Shown here: positions 61,101 to 61,505 of the stretch, one piece after another
How the letters are laid out: every line of letters begins with the position of its first letter
Numbering within the stretch: the first letter of the stretch is position 1
NCBI GenBank assembly: GCA_963575645.1
Contig: OY754469.1
Coordinates: 20,168,001 to 20,232,000 of the forward strand
DNA from: Xanthostigma xanthostigma
Lineage: Eukaryota; Arthropoda; Insecta; Raphidioptera; Raphidiidae
Length of the DNA stretch: 64,000 nt
Reading direction: 5' to 3'
Translations under genes and position numbers: made by a program
The notes under the pieces: generated by a model
What the model was told of the DNA's origin: nothing
Databases searched by the model: none
What the model saw: only the letters and a program-made list of their open reading frames with translations

Positions 61101-61418
61101 TAAAATAAAAAGAATGCCGATATTTTATTTAATTTAAAATCCTGACTTCAGTATTTGACATAACTACAGAGTAAATGATTAACTTTAGGAAGATTATTAA
61201 CTTATTTTTATGTTATTATTATTTTTTCTAGAAAACCTGACGATTTTGAAGAATCATCTAATAATTTCGAACGTTCTGTCTCGGATTCCTTCCACCGAAA
61301 TTCTCTTCGTAGCTCGATGCGGGCATCAATGAGAGGTGAAATTAGATCTAGCATGATTAACGGATCTATAAGATCTAGAAGGTCCTCGAAATCTCAATCT
61401 GTTATAGAAAAAGTATAG
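1187..61418 (+). CDS. SLC22-family organic cation / carcinine-type transporter, nine exons
   Basis: This is a plasma-membrane major facilitator of the SLC22 group, which moves small organic cations, zwitterions or anions. The spliced exons are 1187-1679, 34313-34511, 35158-35416, 51984-52176, 56748-56853, 59948-60275, 60497-60672, 60785-60957 and 61232-61418. Every intron is GT-AG and all phases agree, giving 704 residues from the acceptor or 649 if translation starts at the ATG at 1351 (A at -3). Counting from that ATG: a polar N-tail of about 65 residues, TM1 at 66-88, a cysteine-containing extracellular loop with N-x-T sites, motif GWLADRHGR at 206-214, PESARWL near 323-329, DRWGRR in exon 6, and PETLDQELPQT near 557-567. 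A serine/arginine-rich cytoplasmic tail ends the protein. Length and motif order fit a complete SLC22 protein. The N-terminal PHIGEFG-YQ region resembles insect carcinine transporters, but subtype and substrate are inference. Confidence 0.9.
1794..2215 (-). pseudogene. Helitron Pif1-like helicase C-terminal relic
   Basis: Read on the - strand, 2215 down to 1794 gives the end of the helicase domain of a Helitron RepHel protein: RLKVGVSVLLMRNLD, then LCNSTRLQVSHLGQNI, VRAIMMSGKPKG, MDLPFQFKRLQFPLK, TAFGVTINKTQG and SHNQLCVACSRE. These correspond to the motif V/VI region of Pif1-family helicases, where an active copy reads KTQGQT and SR-LFV. A frameshift after KPKG and a stop after KTQG show it is dead. 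Nothing upstream of the helicase end is recognisable here, so it is a short relic. Confidence 0.8.
2216..2965. repeat. Degenerate non-autonomous Helitron-like repeats
   Basis: Two stretches (about 2216-2345 and 2840-2965) share the phrase in which a Met/His-type repeat reads AAATTTCAT...ATCGG...GTGAAAGCGTAAC, common at the ends of non-autonomous insect Helitrons. Between them no gene is seen. Confidence 0.4.
2966..3168. repeat. Near-perfect 203-bp hairpin
   Basis: Left arm 2966-3066 and right arm 3067-3168 are reverse complements with only a few mismatches and almost no loop (centre GTAAACAATGTTTAC). It is inserted in the end of the preceding repeat. Family not recognised. Confidence 0.85.
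3169..4532. other. Intron stretch without recognised gene
   Basis: It holds a fragment of a dispersed repeat at about 3225-3350 and short AT-rich low-complexity runs. No exon or complete element is seen. Confidence 0.5.
4551..4769. mobile_element. Penelope-like snap-back insertion with 18-bp target duplication
   Basis: An 18-bp direct repeat AACTAAAAATACAATATT occurs at 4533-4550 and 4770-4787. Between the copies, AAAAATCGCAGGATTGTG on the left is inverted as CACAATCCTGCGATTTTT on the right, with AGATTTATTTAGTG/CACTAAATCT inside. The right arm has CGAAACGTC preceded by a self-pairing CTATAGAT/ATCTATAG, resembling a decayed hammerhead core of Penelope-like LTRs. Confidence 0.65.
5401..6015 (+). 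mobile_element. Tigger/pogo-type DNA transposon relic
   Basis: Terminal inverted repeats CAGTGTAAACTCTTTATAACG and CGTTATAAAGAGTTTACACTG are flanked by TA on both sides, as for pogo/Tigger elements of the Tc1/mariner superfamily. The 3' terminal block is duplicated in tandem (about 5806-5900 and 5921-6015). Most of the transposase is deleted. Confidence 0.8.
5542..5784 (+). pseudogene. Probable Tigger transposase C-terminal fragment
   Basis: An open stretch of about 80 codons ends at TAA 5782-5784, with acidic and helical segments such as QQALEAKLIEKFLLFNED and a stop shortly before the 3' terminal repeat. Its position and composition fit the dispensable C-terminus of a pogo/Tigger transposase. 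No catalytic DDE residue is present. The family call comes from the element ends, not from the peptide itself. Confidence 0.45.
6846..6965. repeat. 120-bp hairpin element
   Basis: Left arm from ACTACCCCGGGGCAGGGCAG and right arm CCTGCCCTGGCCCGGGACAG pair across an AT-rich loop that itself pairs (AACAATTGGTTAAA with TTTAACCAATAGTT). It is probably a small MITE of unknown family. Confidence 0.7.
7983..8682. mobile_element. 700-bp foldback element
   Basis: Imperfect inverted arms (about 7983-8250 and 8420-8682) begin with CAGGGAA...AAGACA and contain matching stretches such as AATTAGGGGA and GGTCACAAAAAACG against CGTTTTTTGTGAC. The centre carries a GTACGACGTACGACGCATGC palindromic run. Long-terminal-inverted-repeat DNA element; family and target duplication not determined. 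Confidence 0.7.
9087..9092 (-). promoter_or_regulatory. Candidate poly(A) signal of CFAP70
   Basis: The - strand reads AATAAA here, about 180 bases past the CFAP70 stop codon. A second AATAAA complement lies near 9052. Confidence 0.4.
9274..12501 (-). CDS. Cilia- and flagella-associated protein 70 (CFAP70/TTC18), intronless
   Basis: CFAP70 is an axonemal protein of the outer-arm-dynein region of motile cilia and sperm flagella. A single open frame encodes 1075 residues, close to the roughly 1100 of vertebrate CFAP70, so it looks full length. It starts at the ATG at 12499-12501 (G at -3) with a lysine-rich head. The N-terminal half holds beta-rich, C2/Ig-like sequence with phrases typical of the family (LHFMGFLDLTNLLYPG, RTRIVCPLRTYNK). 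A charged linker at about 455-495 is rich in SKK and EPEP. Tetratricopeptide helices run from about 680 to 1045. The gene sits antisense in an intron of the transporter and has no intron itself, while CFAP70 genes generally have many; origin by retroposition is therefore possible. A TATATAA lies about 40 bases upstream at 12540. In insects expression would be expected in testis and chordotonal neurons; this is inference. Confidence 0.88.
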   Translation of the reverse strand: MSSKGKKGKEEKPPVIEEIIDDGDINWKKIIVSIDGLENIIGTHTVTNVFVQIEFMNKVLGESLQQPLTQDSFVPHFFDCILNVNPENYKQLDDLISNPVLFSVYQTEGVYDDSLVTMPVKEELPILPVDTNQKPAKDKEASKSKDTGSKKGAPVEPQIEQELVGRSNLDLIPLFFGQTEIIEALVLEQEIVTLDDEIETHSKLPRLLLHITCEGSLIDLNIINSANVLHLSIESIFNPSPEMEPDMYFTVATPMPLNNDELDVILINDGIVTDQVNQDQAKMWPGLPGLLNRSSYTKYKIDEETHLIKNPLNIDLKQTITATDKLRVEWNILRRFWIPDKSQDHIKNNLKKFRKWPLEIYATKNLNQPEIEPTVGTLKHEVIECHIRPSRSPEIPKVVEGDLHFMGFLDLTNLLYPGVTRTRIVCPLRTYNKIEMLKETGFSKIIFEISDIEPAASKKGKSDKSSKKDDKSSKKKGKEDELLESEPEPEPEPSVPLFSEDNQPTFIVIDVELRNPIYKKRTLEQLTTSVHKLVPPRLPPPQCVMDAEIAEKNYKDCIEQLVRAIQKEYVTFQYRRSAEIPSSSTSGEEVDFFVHLKETGTFESFKAILLKKIATVVKEKFVFQGNKDDKIEMQNYISNLYAYLIKEMHLKVNNIYDQKVESADDVLICEKKLLYFAKEAQEMKNYDTAQKYLLKRISFDKTNPDFWLDYAIFNLDINKFSEAFEICREVLTLDVKHKYGLLLITFLLMKENRLKDAEDVLLTLMTYYCNFLEGWVTLQIFYLKQDMLEGADVAYEMAKKCLDYDTKTVNRPAEDEFMNTEDLTWNTKLWKENQIYIKAAVMHLKLRAYDFVEIALAKDLTDTPNSASYSYYFAVAFFLQHKYRQCFEYLKEAVKIYGVDKHVGSLLGHCFYEMDEMVKAIECYETVLHSYDRDNDIHLIHMRVGNWYKNKSEYEKASNLFLLNCKYSPTPISWLEAGKCFLDMTRVHDAEECFTEANFLDNTVPEAWGYLALVNLTYGHKEHYSQCLDLALLNGLADEDLATKLGITLNTPKTKEFEKSKTSKPERPLFCDLTF
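12502..13299. other. CFAP70 upstream region, no other gene seen
   Basis: The stretch is AT-rich. On the - strand a TATATAA motif lies at about 12540-12546, near the CFAP70 start, and could be part of its promoter. No exon, TIR or tRNA-like sequence is recognised. Confidence 0.4.
13304..13721. mobile_element. TTAA-flanked foldback MITE, copy 1
   Basis: Long inverted arms begin GAGTATTCGTCCCTGCAAA and are flanked by TTAA at 13300-13303 and 13722-13725. Arms of about 180 bp surround a short AT-rich loop. TTAA duplication is the hallmark of the piggyBac superfamily, but the ends are not classical piggyBac ends. A nearly identical copy lies at 44613-45031. Confidence 0.85.
13726..13960. repeat. 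Degenerate AAAACATCG-type short repeats
   Basis: The motif AACATCG/AAATCGAT recurs at irregular 15-30 base spacing (for example near 13765, 13875, 13890, 13905 and 13930). The TTAA MITE sits inside this cluster, which resumes with CATCGAT on its left side. Confidence 0.6.
14721..14748 (-). ncRNA. Hammerhead-ribozyme-like core, left arm
   Basis: The - strand reads CTGAAGA, A, stem GATCC, loop, stem GGATC, GAAA. The conserved hammerhead boxes CTGANGA and GAAA flank a perfect 5-bp stem II. Hammerheads of this kind are known in Penelope-like LTRs. The extra A before stem II and the unclear cleavage-site helix make activity uncertain. Confidence 0.5.
14931..15289 (-). pseudogene. Penelope GIY-YIG endonuclease C-terminus, left copy
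   Basis: The - strand copy encodes about 118 residues: HNVVYKINCENCAKNYIGQT, KRALKTRIKEHQNNHK and so on, ending in IILK and a stop. NVVYKI and YIGQT are the two halves of the GIY-YIG motif, the following R and E are in place, and CxxC plus later His residues fit the Penelope type. It is 5'-truncated: reverse transcriptase is absent and the frame runs into the opposite copy. Confidence 0.85.
15291..15674 (+). pseudogene. Penelope GIY-YIG endonuclease C-terminus, right copy
   Basis: Same peptide as the left copy, with a few extra codons (VNNKLDKIIKKGK) at its truncated 5' end, and a stop at 15672-15674. The two nucleotide copies are almost identical, so the insertion is young or the arms are homogenised. 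Truncated before the reverse transcriptase, hence not autonomous. Confidence 0.85.
15855..15882 (+). ncRNA. Hammerhead-ribozyme-like core, right arm
   Basis: CTGAAGA at 15855-15861, GATCC at 15863-15867, GGATC at 15874-15878 and GAAA at 15879-15882 mirror the left arm exactly. Both cores point outward from the centre of the dimer. Confidence 0.5.
16724..16744. repeat. (AT)n microsatellite
   Basis: About ten AT dinucleotides, followed by a small hairpin CGAAGAATCTCGCTAGAGATTC. Confidence 0.8.
16975..17048 (+). repeat. tRNA-like SINE head with AT-rich tail
   Basis: GTGGACGAGCGGGTT resembles a box A and GAGTTCGATTCCCGCC is a good box B, as in tRNA-derived SINEs. A T-rich body of about 150 bases follows. 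It does not fold as a functional tRNA. Confidence 0.5.
17759..17845. repeat. 87-bp hairpin
   Basis: TTTGTTAAATGAGAAGTAA and TTACTTCTTATTTAACAAA arms also pair AATCAAAAGTCG with CGACTTTTGATT around a 20-base loop. Small MITE-like palindrome. Confidence 0.75.
17933..17991. repeat. Short direct repeat
   Basis: CATTTAAATACAACAATAT occurs twice, about 36 bases apart, just outside the 18-kb foldback. Confidence 0.7.
18062..18610. mobile_element. 549-bp near-perfect foldback
   Basis: Arms 18062-18318 and about 18350-18610 match almost base for base, from AACTTCGGAGAAGTAAAAAC inwards. Within each arm a block of about 73 bp is repeated twice (GAATTTCGAG...GAAATTCTGTGC). Open frames on both strands here are mirror images caused by the palindrome and are not genes. 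No coding content recognised. Confidence 0.85.
19164..19193. repeat. (GA)n microsatellite
   Basis: About 15 GA dinucleotides, with GACGCTACTCGC directly before and again near 19238. Confidence 0.9.
19194..20719. other. Intron stretch, nothing recognised
   Basis: AT-rich sequence without an exon, terminal repeat or tRNA-like motif that I can support. Confidence 0.5.
20735..21142 (+). mobile_element. tRNA-derived SINE, 408 bp, with 15-bp target duplication
   Basis: TTATTTTCATGGCAT flanks it at 20720-20734 and 21143-21157. The head has box A (TAGTGGTCAAAGC) and box B (GGGTTCGAATCCC at 20781-20793). The body contains GCCGAGAAACGGTAATTCC and CTATCTTGTTGA, shared with the copy near 33.5 kb. It ends in a short TTA-type tail. 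Head, body, tail and duplication together show a complete SINE insertion. Confidence 0.88.
21228..21272 (+). repeat. Solo Penelope-like 3' tail
   Basis: TTGAAGAGTTCTAATCAGA and GTTAATCAAAGATTT match the outer right tail of the 14.6-kb dimer. It is preceded by a (TAA)n/(TTA)n run. Either a heavily truncated insertion or a relic. Confidence 0.6.
21867..22219 (-). mobile_element. Non-autonomous Helitron, minus strand
   Basis: On the - strand it starts TCTATACTAATATATAAAGC and ends with a GC-rich hairpin (CCCGGGTGAAAACGGG) followed by CTAG, the Helitron 5' TC and 3' CTRR rule. The sequence aligns with the + strand copy at 49389-50012. Near its 3' end a 59-bp palindrome (21901-21959, arms of GAACGATTGGGGGGAGGGAC) replaces the single-copy sequence of the other copy. 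Confidence 0.75.
22459..22717. repeat. Foldback repeat, about 259 bp
   Basis: AGGGGAGCCAAGTTCAAAAT and its near complement pair, along with AAGAATTGAGATCTAAAAA and TTTTTAGATCTCAATTCTT, around an AT-rich loop. Family unknown. Confidence 0.8.
23909..24420. repeat. Degenerate tandem repeat, about four units
   Basis: A phrase of the type ATTTCGCGAATAAAAAA...GACTACGTTAGGG recurs at about 23909, 24034, 24180 and 24339 with spacing of 125-160 bases. Units are diverged. It is not coding. Confidence 0.55.
24601..24672. repeat. GC-rich hairpin, probable MITE fragment
   Basis: CGGCCAGCAATCCGGTTGAC pairs with GTCAACCGGACGGCTGGCCG, with CCGCAG/CTGCGG closing the loop. It contrasts with the AT-rich surroundings. 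Confidence 0.65.
24741..26233. other. Intron stretch; possible LINE relic only
   Basis: Most of it is plain AT-rich sequence. At 25735-26040 the - strand carries a broken reading frame and a terminal-looking GGCACCCGTTG...CAACGGGT hairpin, which could be a retroelement 3' end, but the evidence is too thin to name it. Confidence 0.35.
26234..26516. repeat. Foldback, about 283 bp
   Basis: TTACGTTTTTTAGATGAAAA and its complement lie in arms of about 128 bases around a short AT-rich loop; ATCGTCGTTGGTTCTG forms the outer end. Loss of a few bases in one arm. Family unknown. Confidence 0.8.
26513..26940 (-). repeat. Dispersed two-copy repeat, minus copy
   Basis: The - strand aligns along its length with 57505-58070: shared blocks include CCTATTGTTTTTAGGGAAAA, TCGGCGCAT, TGGTATACTTTCCATAACGG and GGCATGCTTTGATTAATTTT (with small differences). 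One end is a hairpin TACCATTCC...GGAATGGT. Confidence 0.7.
27627..27909. mobile_element. 283-bp foldback MITE
   Basis: Ends are GTAAGTACCGCACGGGATTA and its complement; arms of about 135 bp are nearly perfect, ending in GCGCGCTATAG / CTATAGCGCGC at the loop. It sits next to TATACAGAGTG, a phrase also close to the ends at 16049 and 19112. Confidence 0.85.
28139..28375 (+). repeat. Helitron 5'-end fragment
   Basis: TCTATACTAATATAAAGAGG followed by GTTTGTATGTTT and TCCGGAACTACT resembles the start of the Helitron at 49389. No CTRR end with hairpin is found, so it is truncated. Confidence 0.5.
29849..29973. repeat. 125-bp hairpin
   Basis: CAACCAGTTTTTATG pairs with CATAAAAAACTGGTTG and CATTCACCTG with CAGGTGAATG, then AACCCTTT with AAAGGGTT near the loop. 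MITE-like. Confidence 0.75.
29974..31117. other. Intron stretch, nothing recognised
   Basis: AT-rich sequence; no supportable gene or element. Confidence 0.5.
31118..31710. repeat. Tandem repeat of about 154 bp, 2.5 units
   Basis: Units begin near 31118, 31465 and 31619 with a CACGATAT(A/C)TCGTGAAC palindrome, followed by ATGAACCGATTTTGATG and GGTTTGCGGCAATCGACGCA. The first unit is split by the insertion at 31188-31376. Confidence 0.8.
31188..31376. mobile_element. GACGTGATAACG-type short interspersed element, copy 1
   Basis: It starts GACGTGATAACGTC and ends CGACTTTACAGACAACCAA followed by a T run; an inner ACGTTATCACGT mirrors the start. The neighbouring unit of the 154-bp tandem repeat keeps the empty site (CGACGCAATTTTTTTTAACC), so both borders are defined by comparison. 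Insertion is into a T tract. Copy 2 lies at 35962-36620. Confidence 0.8.
31711..33487. other. Intron stretch, nothing recognised
   Basis: AT-rich; open frames here are short and without motifs. Confidence 0.5.
33488..33690 (+). mobile_element. Second, 3'-truncated copy of the same SINE
   Basis: GCGTAATGGCGAGAGCAC acts as the degenerate box A and GAGTTCGAATCCC (33540-33552) as box B. The body shares GCCGAGAAACGGTAATTCC and GGCTATCTTGTTGA with the 20.7-kb copy, then diverges after GAGATGG. No target duplication found. Confidence 0.8.
33691..34312. other. Intron end before transporter exon B
   Basis: Contains the T-rich acceptor tract before 34313. A short frame at 33808-34014 is low-complexity and unsupported. 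Confidence 0.5.
34313..34511 (+). CDS. Transporter exon B: large extracellular loop
   Basis: Acceptor AG at 34311-34312 after a long T tract; donor GTTAGT at 34512. It encodes the TM1-TM2 loop, with cysteines (DQC, VPC) and N-glycosylation sequons NYT twice, as expected for SLC22 proteins. It joins exon A in phase and leaves in phase 0. Confidence 0.9.
35158..35416 (+). CDS. Transporter exon C: TM2, motif A, TM3, TM4
   Basis: Acceptor CAG at 35155-35157; donor GTAAGT at 35417. It begins LEWVCDK, typical of the end of the SLC22 extracellular loop, then carries the MFS signature GWLADRHGR between TM2 and TM3. It ends with one base, completed by exon D to give Val. Confidence 0.92.
35783..36663. 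mobile_element. Penelope-like snap-back with 14-bp target duplication
   Basis: ATATTTTCCCTTAA occurs at 35769-35782 and 36664-36677. Inside are inverted arms of about 78 bp (TAGCGGATGTACATTTCGGGAG and complement) around CAAACACTAAA. The left arm on the - strand and the right arm on the + strand carry CTGAAGA, a GAG/CTC stem and GAA(A), a hammerhead-like layout. The right-hand tail is interrupted by the element at 35962-36620. Confidence 0.8.
35962..36620. mobile_element. GACGTGATAACG-type element, copy 2, longer form
   Basis: Same start (GACGTGATAACGTC), same GGCTGCATGCACGAAAAAGTG block and same end (CGACTTTACAGACAACCAA plus T run) as copy 1, but with about 470 bp of extra interior sequence between the AACGTTCCGCCTG and GGAATACGTTATC blocks. 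It is inserted in a T tract of the Penelope-like right tail. Confidence 0.75.
36674..37018 (-). other. Unidentified open frame, about 114 codons
   Basis: On the - strand an open stretch follows a stop at 37019-37021 and ends at TAA 36674-36676. It contains FVALQLLPTCNALDLVLVN, KICLIAAVATTTLFNRY and RFFTYVQHTSEAIKNLLKN, with ordinary, non-repetitive protein-like composition. No family recognised. It could be a retropseudogene fragment of a host gene or part of an unknown transposon. The stop codon lies exactly in the right copy of the adjacent target duplication. Confidence 0.35.
37210..37454. mobile_element. Tigger-type MITE, 245 bp
   Basis: TIRs CAGTAGAGCCTCGATAATCCG and CGGATTATCGAGGCTCTACTG, flanked by TA on each side, are typical Tigger ends. 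The interior is non-coding with a GA-rich run. Confidence 0.9.
37550..38060. mobile_element. 511-bp foldback
   Basis: Arms of about 240-255 bp match from TTATTGACACATA / TATGTGTCAATAA to GGCACCTCGAA / TTCGAGGTGTC at a tiny loop. The open frame on the - strand (37500-37754) lies within one arm and has no recognised domain. Confidence 0.85.
38490..38552 (-). repeat. tRNA-like SINE head (Thr-like)
   Basis: The - strand reads TTGGCGCTGTGGTAGAAC, then TGTCTCGTAACC and CCCAAGTTCGAGC, similar to a threonine tRNA with CGT anticodon region. Arms do not close properly, so it is a SINE head or pseudogene. Confidence 0.45.
39311..40479. mobile_element. 1.17-kb foldback with 411-bp arms
   Basis: Left arm 39311-39721 and right arm 40069-40479 are equal in length and nearly identical. 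They contain CCTTGCCCCTCTGAGGTACG and a G-rich CCCGAAGGGGGGG. The 347-bp spacer holds two GGCCCTGGGCAC phrases and looks like part of another repeat. No transposase seen. Confidence 0.88.
40580..40844 (+). mobile_element. Non-autonomous Helitron
   Basis: Starts around ATTATAAATGCGAATGTAAG, contains GTTTGTTACGCTTTCACGC and ends with a hairpin (CGCGGGCGTAGCCGCGGG) followed by CTAG before T, as Helitrons do. The exact 5' end is uncertain. Confidence 0.6.
40894..41437. repeat. GGTTCCGTAC / GTACGGAACC bounded repeat
   Basis: Inverted GGTTCCGTAC and GTACGGAACC ends frame 544 bp. Interior phrases such as GGATCACTTTGTTGTCCGTC and ACTTCCCGTTGATCTAGAAT belong to a dispersed insect repeat type I recognise but cannot name. 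An open frame inside (41091-41357) is not supported as a gene. Confidence 0.6.
42087..42521. mobile_element. Penelope-like snap-back, older copy, with target duplication
   Basis: GATAAGCAGTTG lies at 42075-42086 and 42522-42533. Inside, the same ends as the 14.6-kb dimer occur inverted (ATAAAATTATC-ACCAATTTTT and complement). The right arm has CTGAAGA at 42373, then GATCC...GG, but GAAA has become CAAA. The GIY-YIG part is missing. The right outer tail matches the 14.6-kb tail. Confidence 0.85.
43241..43312 (-). repeat. tRNA-like SINE head
   Basis: On the - strand TAGCATAGTGGATAAACC resembles box A and GGGTTAGATTCCTGCC a box B with changes. An AT-rich run of about 200 bases follows in the direction of its 3' end. 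Confidence 0.45.
43313..44608. other. Intron stretch, nothing recognised
   Basis: Contains a copy of the ATTGAATTTTCAATTTATTATTA-type dispersed motif near 43870 (reverse orientation). No gene seen. Confidence 0.45.
44613..45031. mobile_element. TTAA-flanked foldback MITE, copy 2
   Basis: Same element as 13304-13721, with only a few differences over 419 bp, flanked by TTAA at 44609-44612 and 45032-45035. Confidence 0.88.
45695..46631 (-). mobile_element. Tc1/mariner (IS630-type) transposon relic
   Basis: TIRs AAAGGTGTCCCAACAAGAGC and its near complement, containing GCGCCGGATTTA, are flanked by TA. The transposase reads on the - strand and is shortened. Confidence 0.82.
45800..46511 (-). pseudogene. 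IS630/DUF4817-type transposase, internally deleted
   Basis: It starts MEKYSNEKRLIIIKTHYKNG (helix-turn-helix of the DUF4817 type) and ends near GGHLPDVVFHV and a stop. The C-terminal part keeps WPPRS-DLTPMDFSL and GYVKEKVYANKRER, where the usual Trp between them is a TGA stop. Several further frame breaks occur in the middle. About 237 codons remain of an expected 340 or so. It is dead. Confidence 0.8.
46632..47769. other. Intron stretch, nothing recognised
   Basis: No gene or complete element seen; AT-rich. Confidence 0.45.
47770..47838 (-). repeat. tRNA-Lys(CTT)-like pseudogene or SINE head
   Basis: The - strand reads GACTCTTAATCTCGG, GCGGGTTCAAGTCCCATATT and GGGTG, matching the 3' half of tRNA-Lys with anticodon CTT. 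Four of five anticodon stem pairs form. The 5' acceptor half is not complementary, so it is not an intact tRNA gene. Confidence 0.6.
48162..48435. mobile_element. Penelope-like snap-back with 12-bp target duplication
   Basis: GTTAAATAGTAT lies at 48150-48161 and 48436-48447. Inverted arms share GGCTATAAATGATTTCTAAT, TGCCGACGTTTCGG and TAAGCCCTGAGGAAG. The right arm has CTGAGGA at 48313, a GAAAAT/ATTTTC stem and GAAA at 48336-48339; the left arm mirrors it. A right-hand tail of about 33 bases is not present on the left. Confidence 0.88.
48313..48339 (+). ncRNA. Hammerhead-ribozyme-like core
   Basis: CTGAGGA, six-pair stem II with a two-base loop, and GAAA followed by CGTC. The first pair of stem II is an A-C mismatch. 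The mirror copy is at 48225-48251 on the - strand. Confidence 0.45.
49389..50012 (+). mobile_element. Non-autonomous Helitron with nested SINE
   Basis: It starts TCTATACTAATATATAAAGC after an A and ends with hairpin CCCGGGTGAAACCGGG and CTAG before a T, exactly as Helitrons insert. A segment of about 49600-49860 is absent from the copy at 21867-22219 and carries a tRNA-Lys-like head. Confidence 0.85.
49657..49731 (+). repeat. tRNA-Lys-like SINE head
   Basis: GATCAATCGGTAGCGCATAC resembles box A and D arm; AGGGTCGTGGGTTCGAGCCC then CACGTTGGGTG is nearly identical to the 3' half of tRNA-Lys. The anticodon position reads GTC and the anticodon stem does not pair. A T-rich tail follows. Confidence 0.65.
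50023..50162. repeat. 140-bp hairpin
   Basis: CGACTACTGAAAAGTATGAA pairs with TTCATACTTTTCAGTAGTCG; further inward AAGAAAATATTCTCAT pairs with its complement around a short loop. It lies 10 bases after the Helitron end. Confidence 0.85.
50728..51096. mobile_element. 369-bp TIR MITE
   Basis: Ends TTAGTGCAGGGCATAGTGAC and a near complement ending CATGCCCTGCACTAA; AATTGTCTCCAGT and ACTGGAGACAATT pair within. Interior is AT-rich and non-coding. Superfamily unclear. Confidence 0.75.
51097..51983. other. Intron end before transporter exon D
   Basis: Contains a fragment of a dispersed repeat (about 51150-51270) and the acceptor tract. No other gene seen. Confidence 0.5.
51984..52176 (+). CDS. Transporter exon D: TM5 and TM6
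   Basis: Acceptor CAG at 51981-51983; donor GTAAAT at 52177. It encodes VLEYVGPKWRTF, two membrane segments and the start of PESARWL, whose Arg codon is split across the next intron. It follows exon C directly in SLC22 alignment order, so no exon appears to be missing in the 16.6-kb intron before it. Confidence 0.92.
52177..53778. other. Start of transporter intron D, nothing recognised
   Basis: No element with supportable borders before the nested complex. A small GACTCCCTG-type palindrome lies near 52710-52730. Confidence 0.45.
53956..54509. mobile_element. hAT-type MITE with 8-bp target duplication
   Basis: TTAGAAAT at 53948-53955 and 54510-54517 flanks ends TAGTGATGTGC...GCACATCACTA. 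The interior is rich in GGATATCCGTATCC-like repeats and has an inner hairpin near 54290-54370. 8-bp duplication and TAGTG ends fit hAT. Confidence 0.85.
54731..55059 (+). pseudogene. Harbinger transposase N-terminal fragment
   Basis: From an ATG at 54731 it encodes RKKRKEWAKFYLKDRDEFSH and then a stretch ending in a helical domain. The R-x-W-x(n)-R-x-FSH-x-L-x-x-L pattern is typical of the N-terminus of HARBI1-like nucleases. The frame is broken by the hAT MITE at 55060 and the catalytic domain is missing. Confidence 0.6.
55060..55436. mobile_element. hAT-type MITE nested in the Harbinger element
   Basis: TGCACAAC at 55052-55059 and 55437-55444 flanks ends CAGGGCCGTATTTAG...CTAAATCCGGCATTG. 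377 bp, GC-rich near the ends. 8-bp duplication and CAGGG ends fit hAT. Confidence 0.88.
55677..56153. mobile_element. Inner foldback of the nested complex
   Basis: TACCGACGCTGTTAAAT...TCTAATTAAC and GTTAATTAGAATTAATGG...AACAGCATCGGTA are inverted, as are AATCGAGCATTAGGTGAGAG and CTCTCAGCTAATGCTCG. It adjoins the right border of the Harbinger element. Another inverted pair (GAAAGATGAAGCCACCGCG and complement) lies just outside at about 56165-56395. Confidence 0.65.
56748..56853 (+). CDS. Transporter exon E: start of central cytoplasmic loop
   Basis: Acceptor CAG at 56745-56747; donor GTAATT at 56854. It encodes the rest of PESARWLVSQGK and the helical central loop, 35 full codons, leaving in phase 0. 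Confidence 0.9.
56999..57204. mobile_element. Penelope-like hairpin, about 206 bp
   Basis: Arms of about 95 bp (GGAAGATTAAAAGGATGAAT to GTCTGACGTTTC) are inverted around CGAAGATGATAAAAATTTCC. The centre with GAAACGTC resembles the hammerhead boxes CTGANGA/GAAA with one change (CCGAAGA). No clear target duplication. Confidence 0.6.
57505..58070 (+). repeat. Dispersed two-copy repeat, plus copy
   Basis: Aligns with the minus copy at 26513-26940. It includes TTGAAACCAAATTTTGGGAGG, GGGGAAAATCGGCGCATGCGC and GGCATGCTTTGATTAATTTT, and starts with a TACCATTCC hairpin. No coding content recognised. Confidence 0.7.
58602..59271 (+). mobile_element. Non-autonomous Helitron, 670 bp
   Basis: Starts TCTAATATATAAAATTCTCG after an A and ends GTTCGCCGGGTCCGCTAG before a T. 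Near the 3' end GCGGTACGAAGTTCGCC can form a hairpin. The block AACATCTATTTTTCATCCCC...TTAGGGGTAGTC occurs twice (about 58713 and 58980). An (AT)n run lies at 59213-59232. Confidence 0.8.
59272..59947. other. Intron end before transporter exon F
   Basis: No repeat or gene recognised; contains the acceptor at 59945-59947. Confidence 0.5.
59948..60275 (+). CDS. Transporter exon F: loop end, TM7 to TM9
   Basis: Acceptor CAG at 59945-59947; donor GTTTGT at 60276. It encodes the RSPRLRN segment that precedes TM7 in SLC22 proteins, the NVGSLG region, ELPAD and the second-half motif LDRWGRR. One base is left for the next exon (split Gly). Confidence 0.92.
60497..60672 (+). CDS. Transporter exon G: TM10-TM11
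   Basis: Acceptor CAG at 60494-60496; donor GTACGT at 60673. It encodes YAAELLPTVVRAQG, the conserved ELxPTxVR motif of SLC22 transporters, followed by a membrane segment. Confidence 0.92.
60785..60957 (+). CDS. Transporter exon H: TM12 and PET motif
   Basis: Acceptor CAG at 60782-60784; donor GTAAGT at 60958. It encodes the last membrane segment and LPETLDQELPQT, the family-typical sequence after TM12. The split Lys codon is completed in the last exon. Confidence 0.92.
61232..61418 (+). CDS. Transporter exon I: Ser/Arg-rich C-tail and stop
   Basis: Acceptor TAG at 61229-61231. It encodes about 61 residues rich in Ser and Arg (repeated RSS and SMR patterns) and stops with TAG at 61416-61418. 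The tail is probably cytoplasmic and a possible kinase target; that role is inference. Confidence 0.85.
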
Positions 61419-61495
61419 GACAGTGTGATCTCAACTATGATTTACGATACTAGTTTCGTTCCTTCTTTCATTGTGGAAACGATTTATTTGTTAGG

Positions 61496-61505
61496 AATAA
61501 ATAAA
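61496..61505 (+). promoter_or_regulatory. Poly(A) signal of transporter
   Basis: Overlapping AATAAA hexamers start at 61496 and 61500, 78 bases after the stop codon, giving a short 3' UTR. A further AATAAA lies near 62155. Confidence 0.6.
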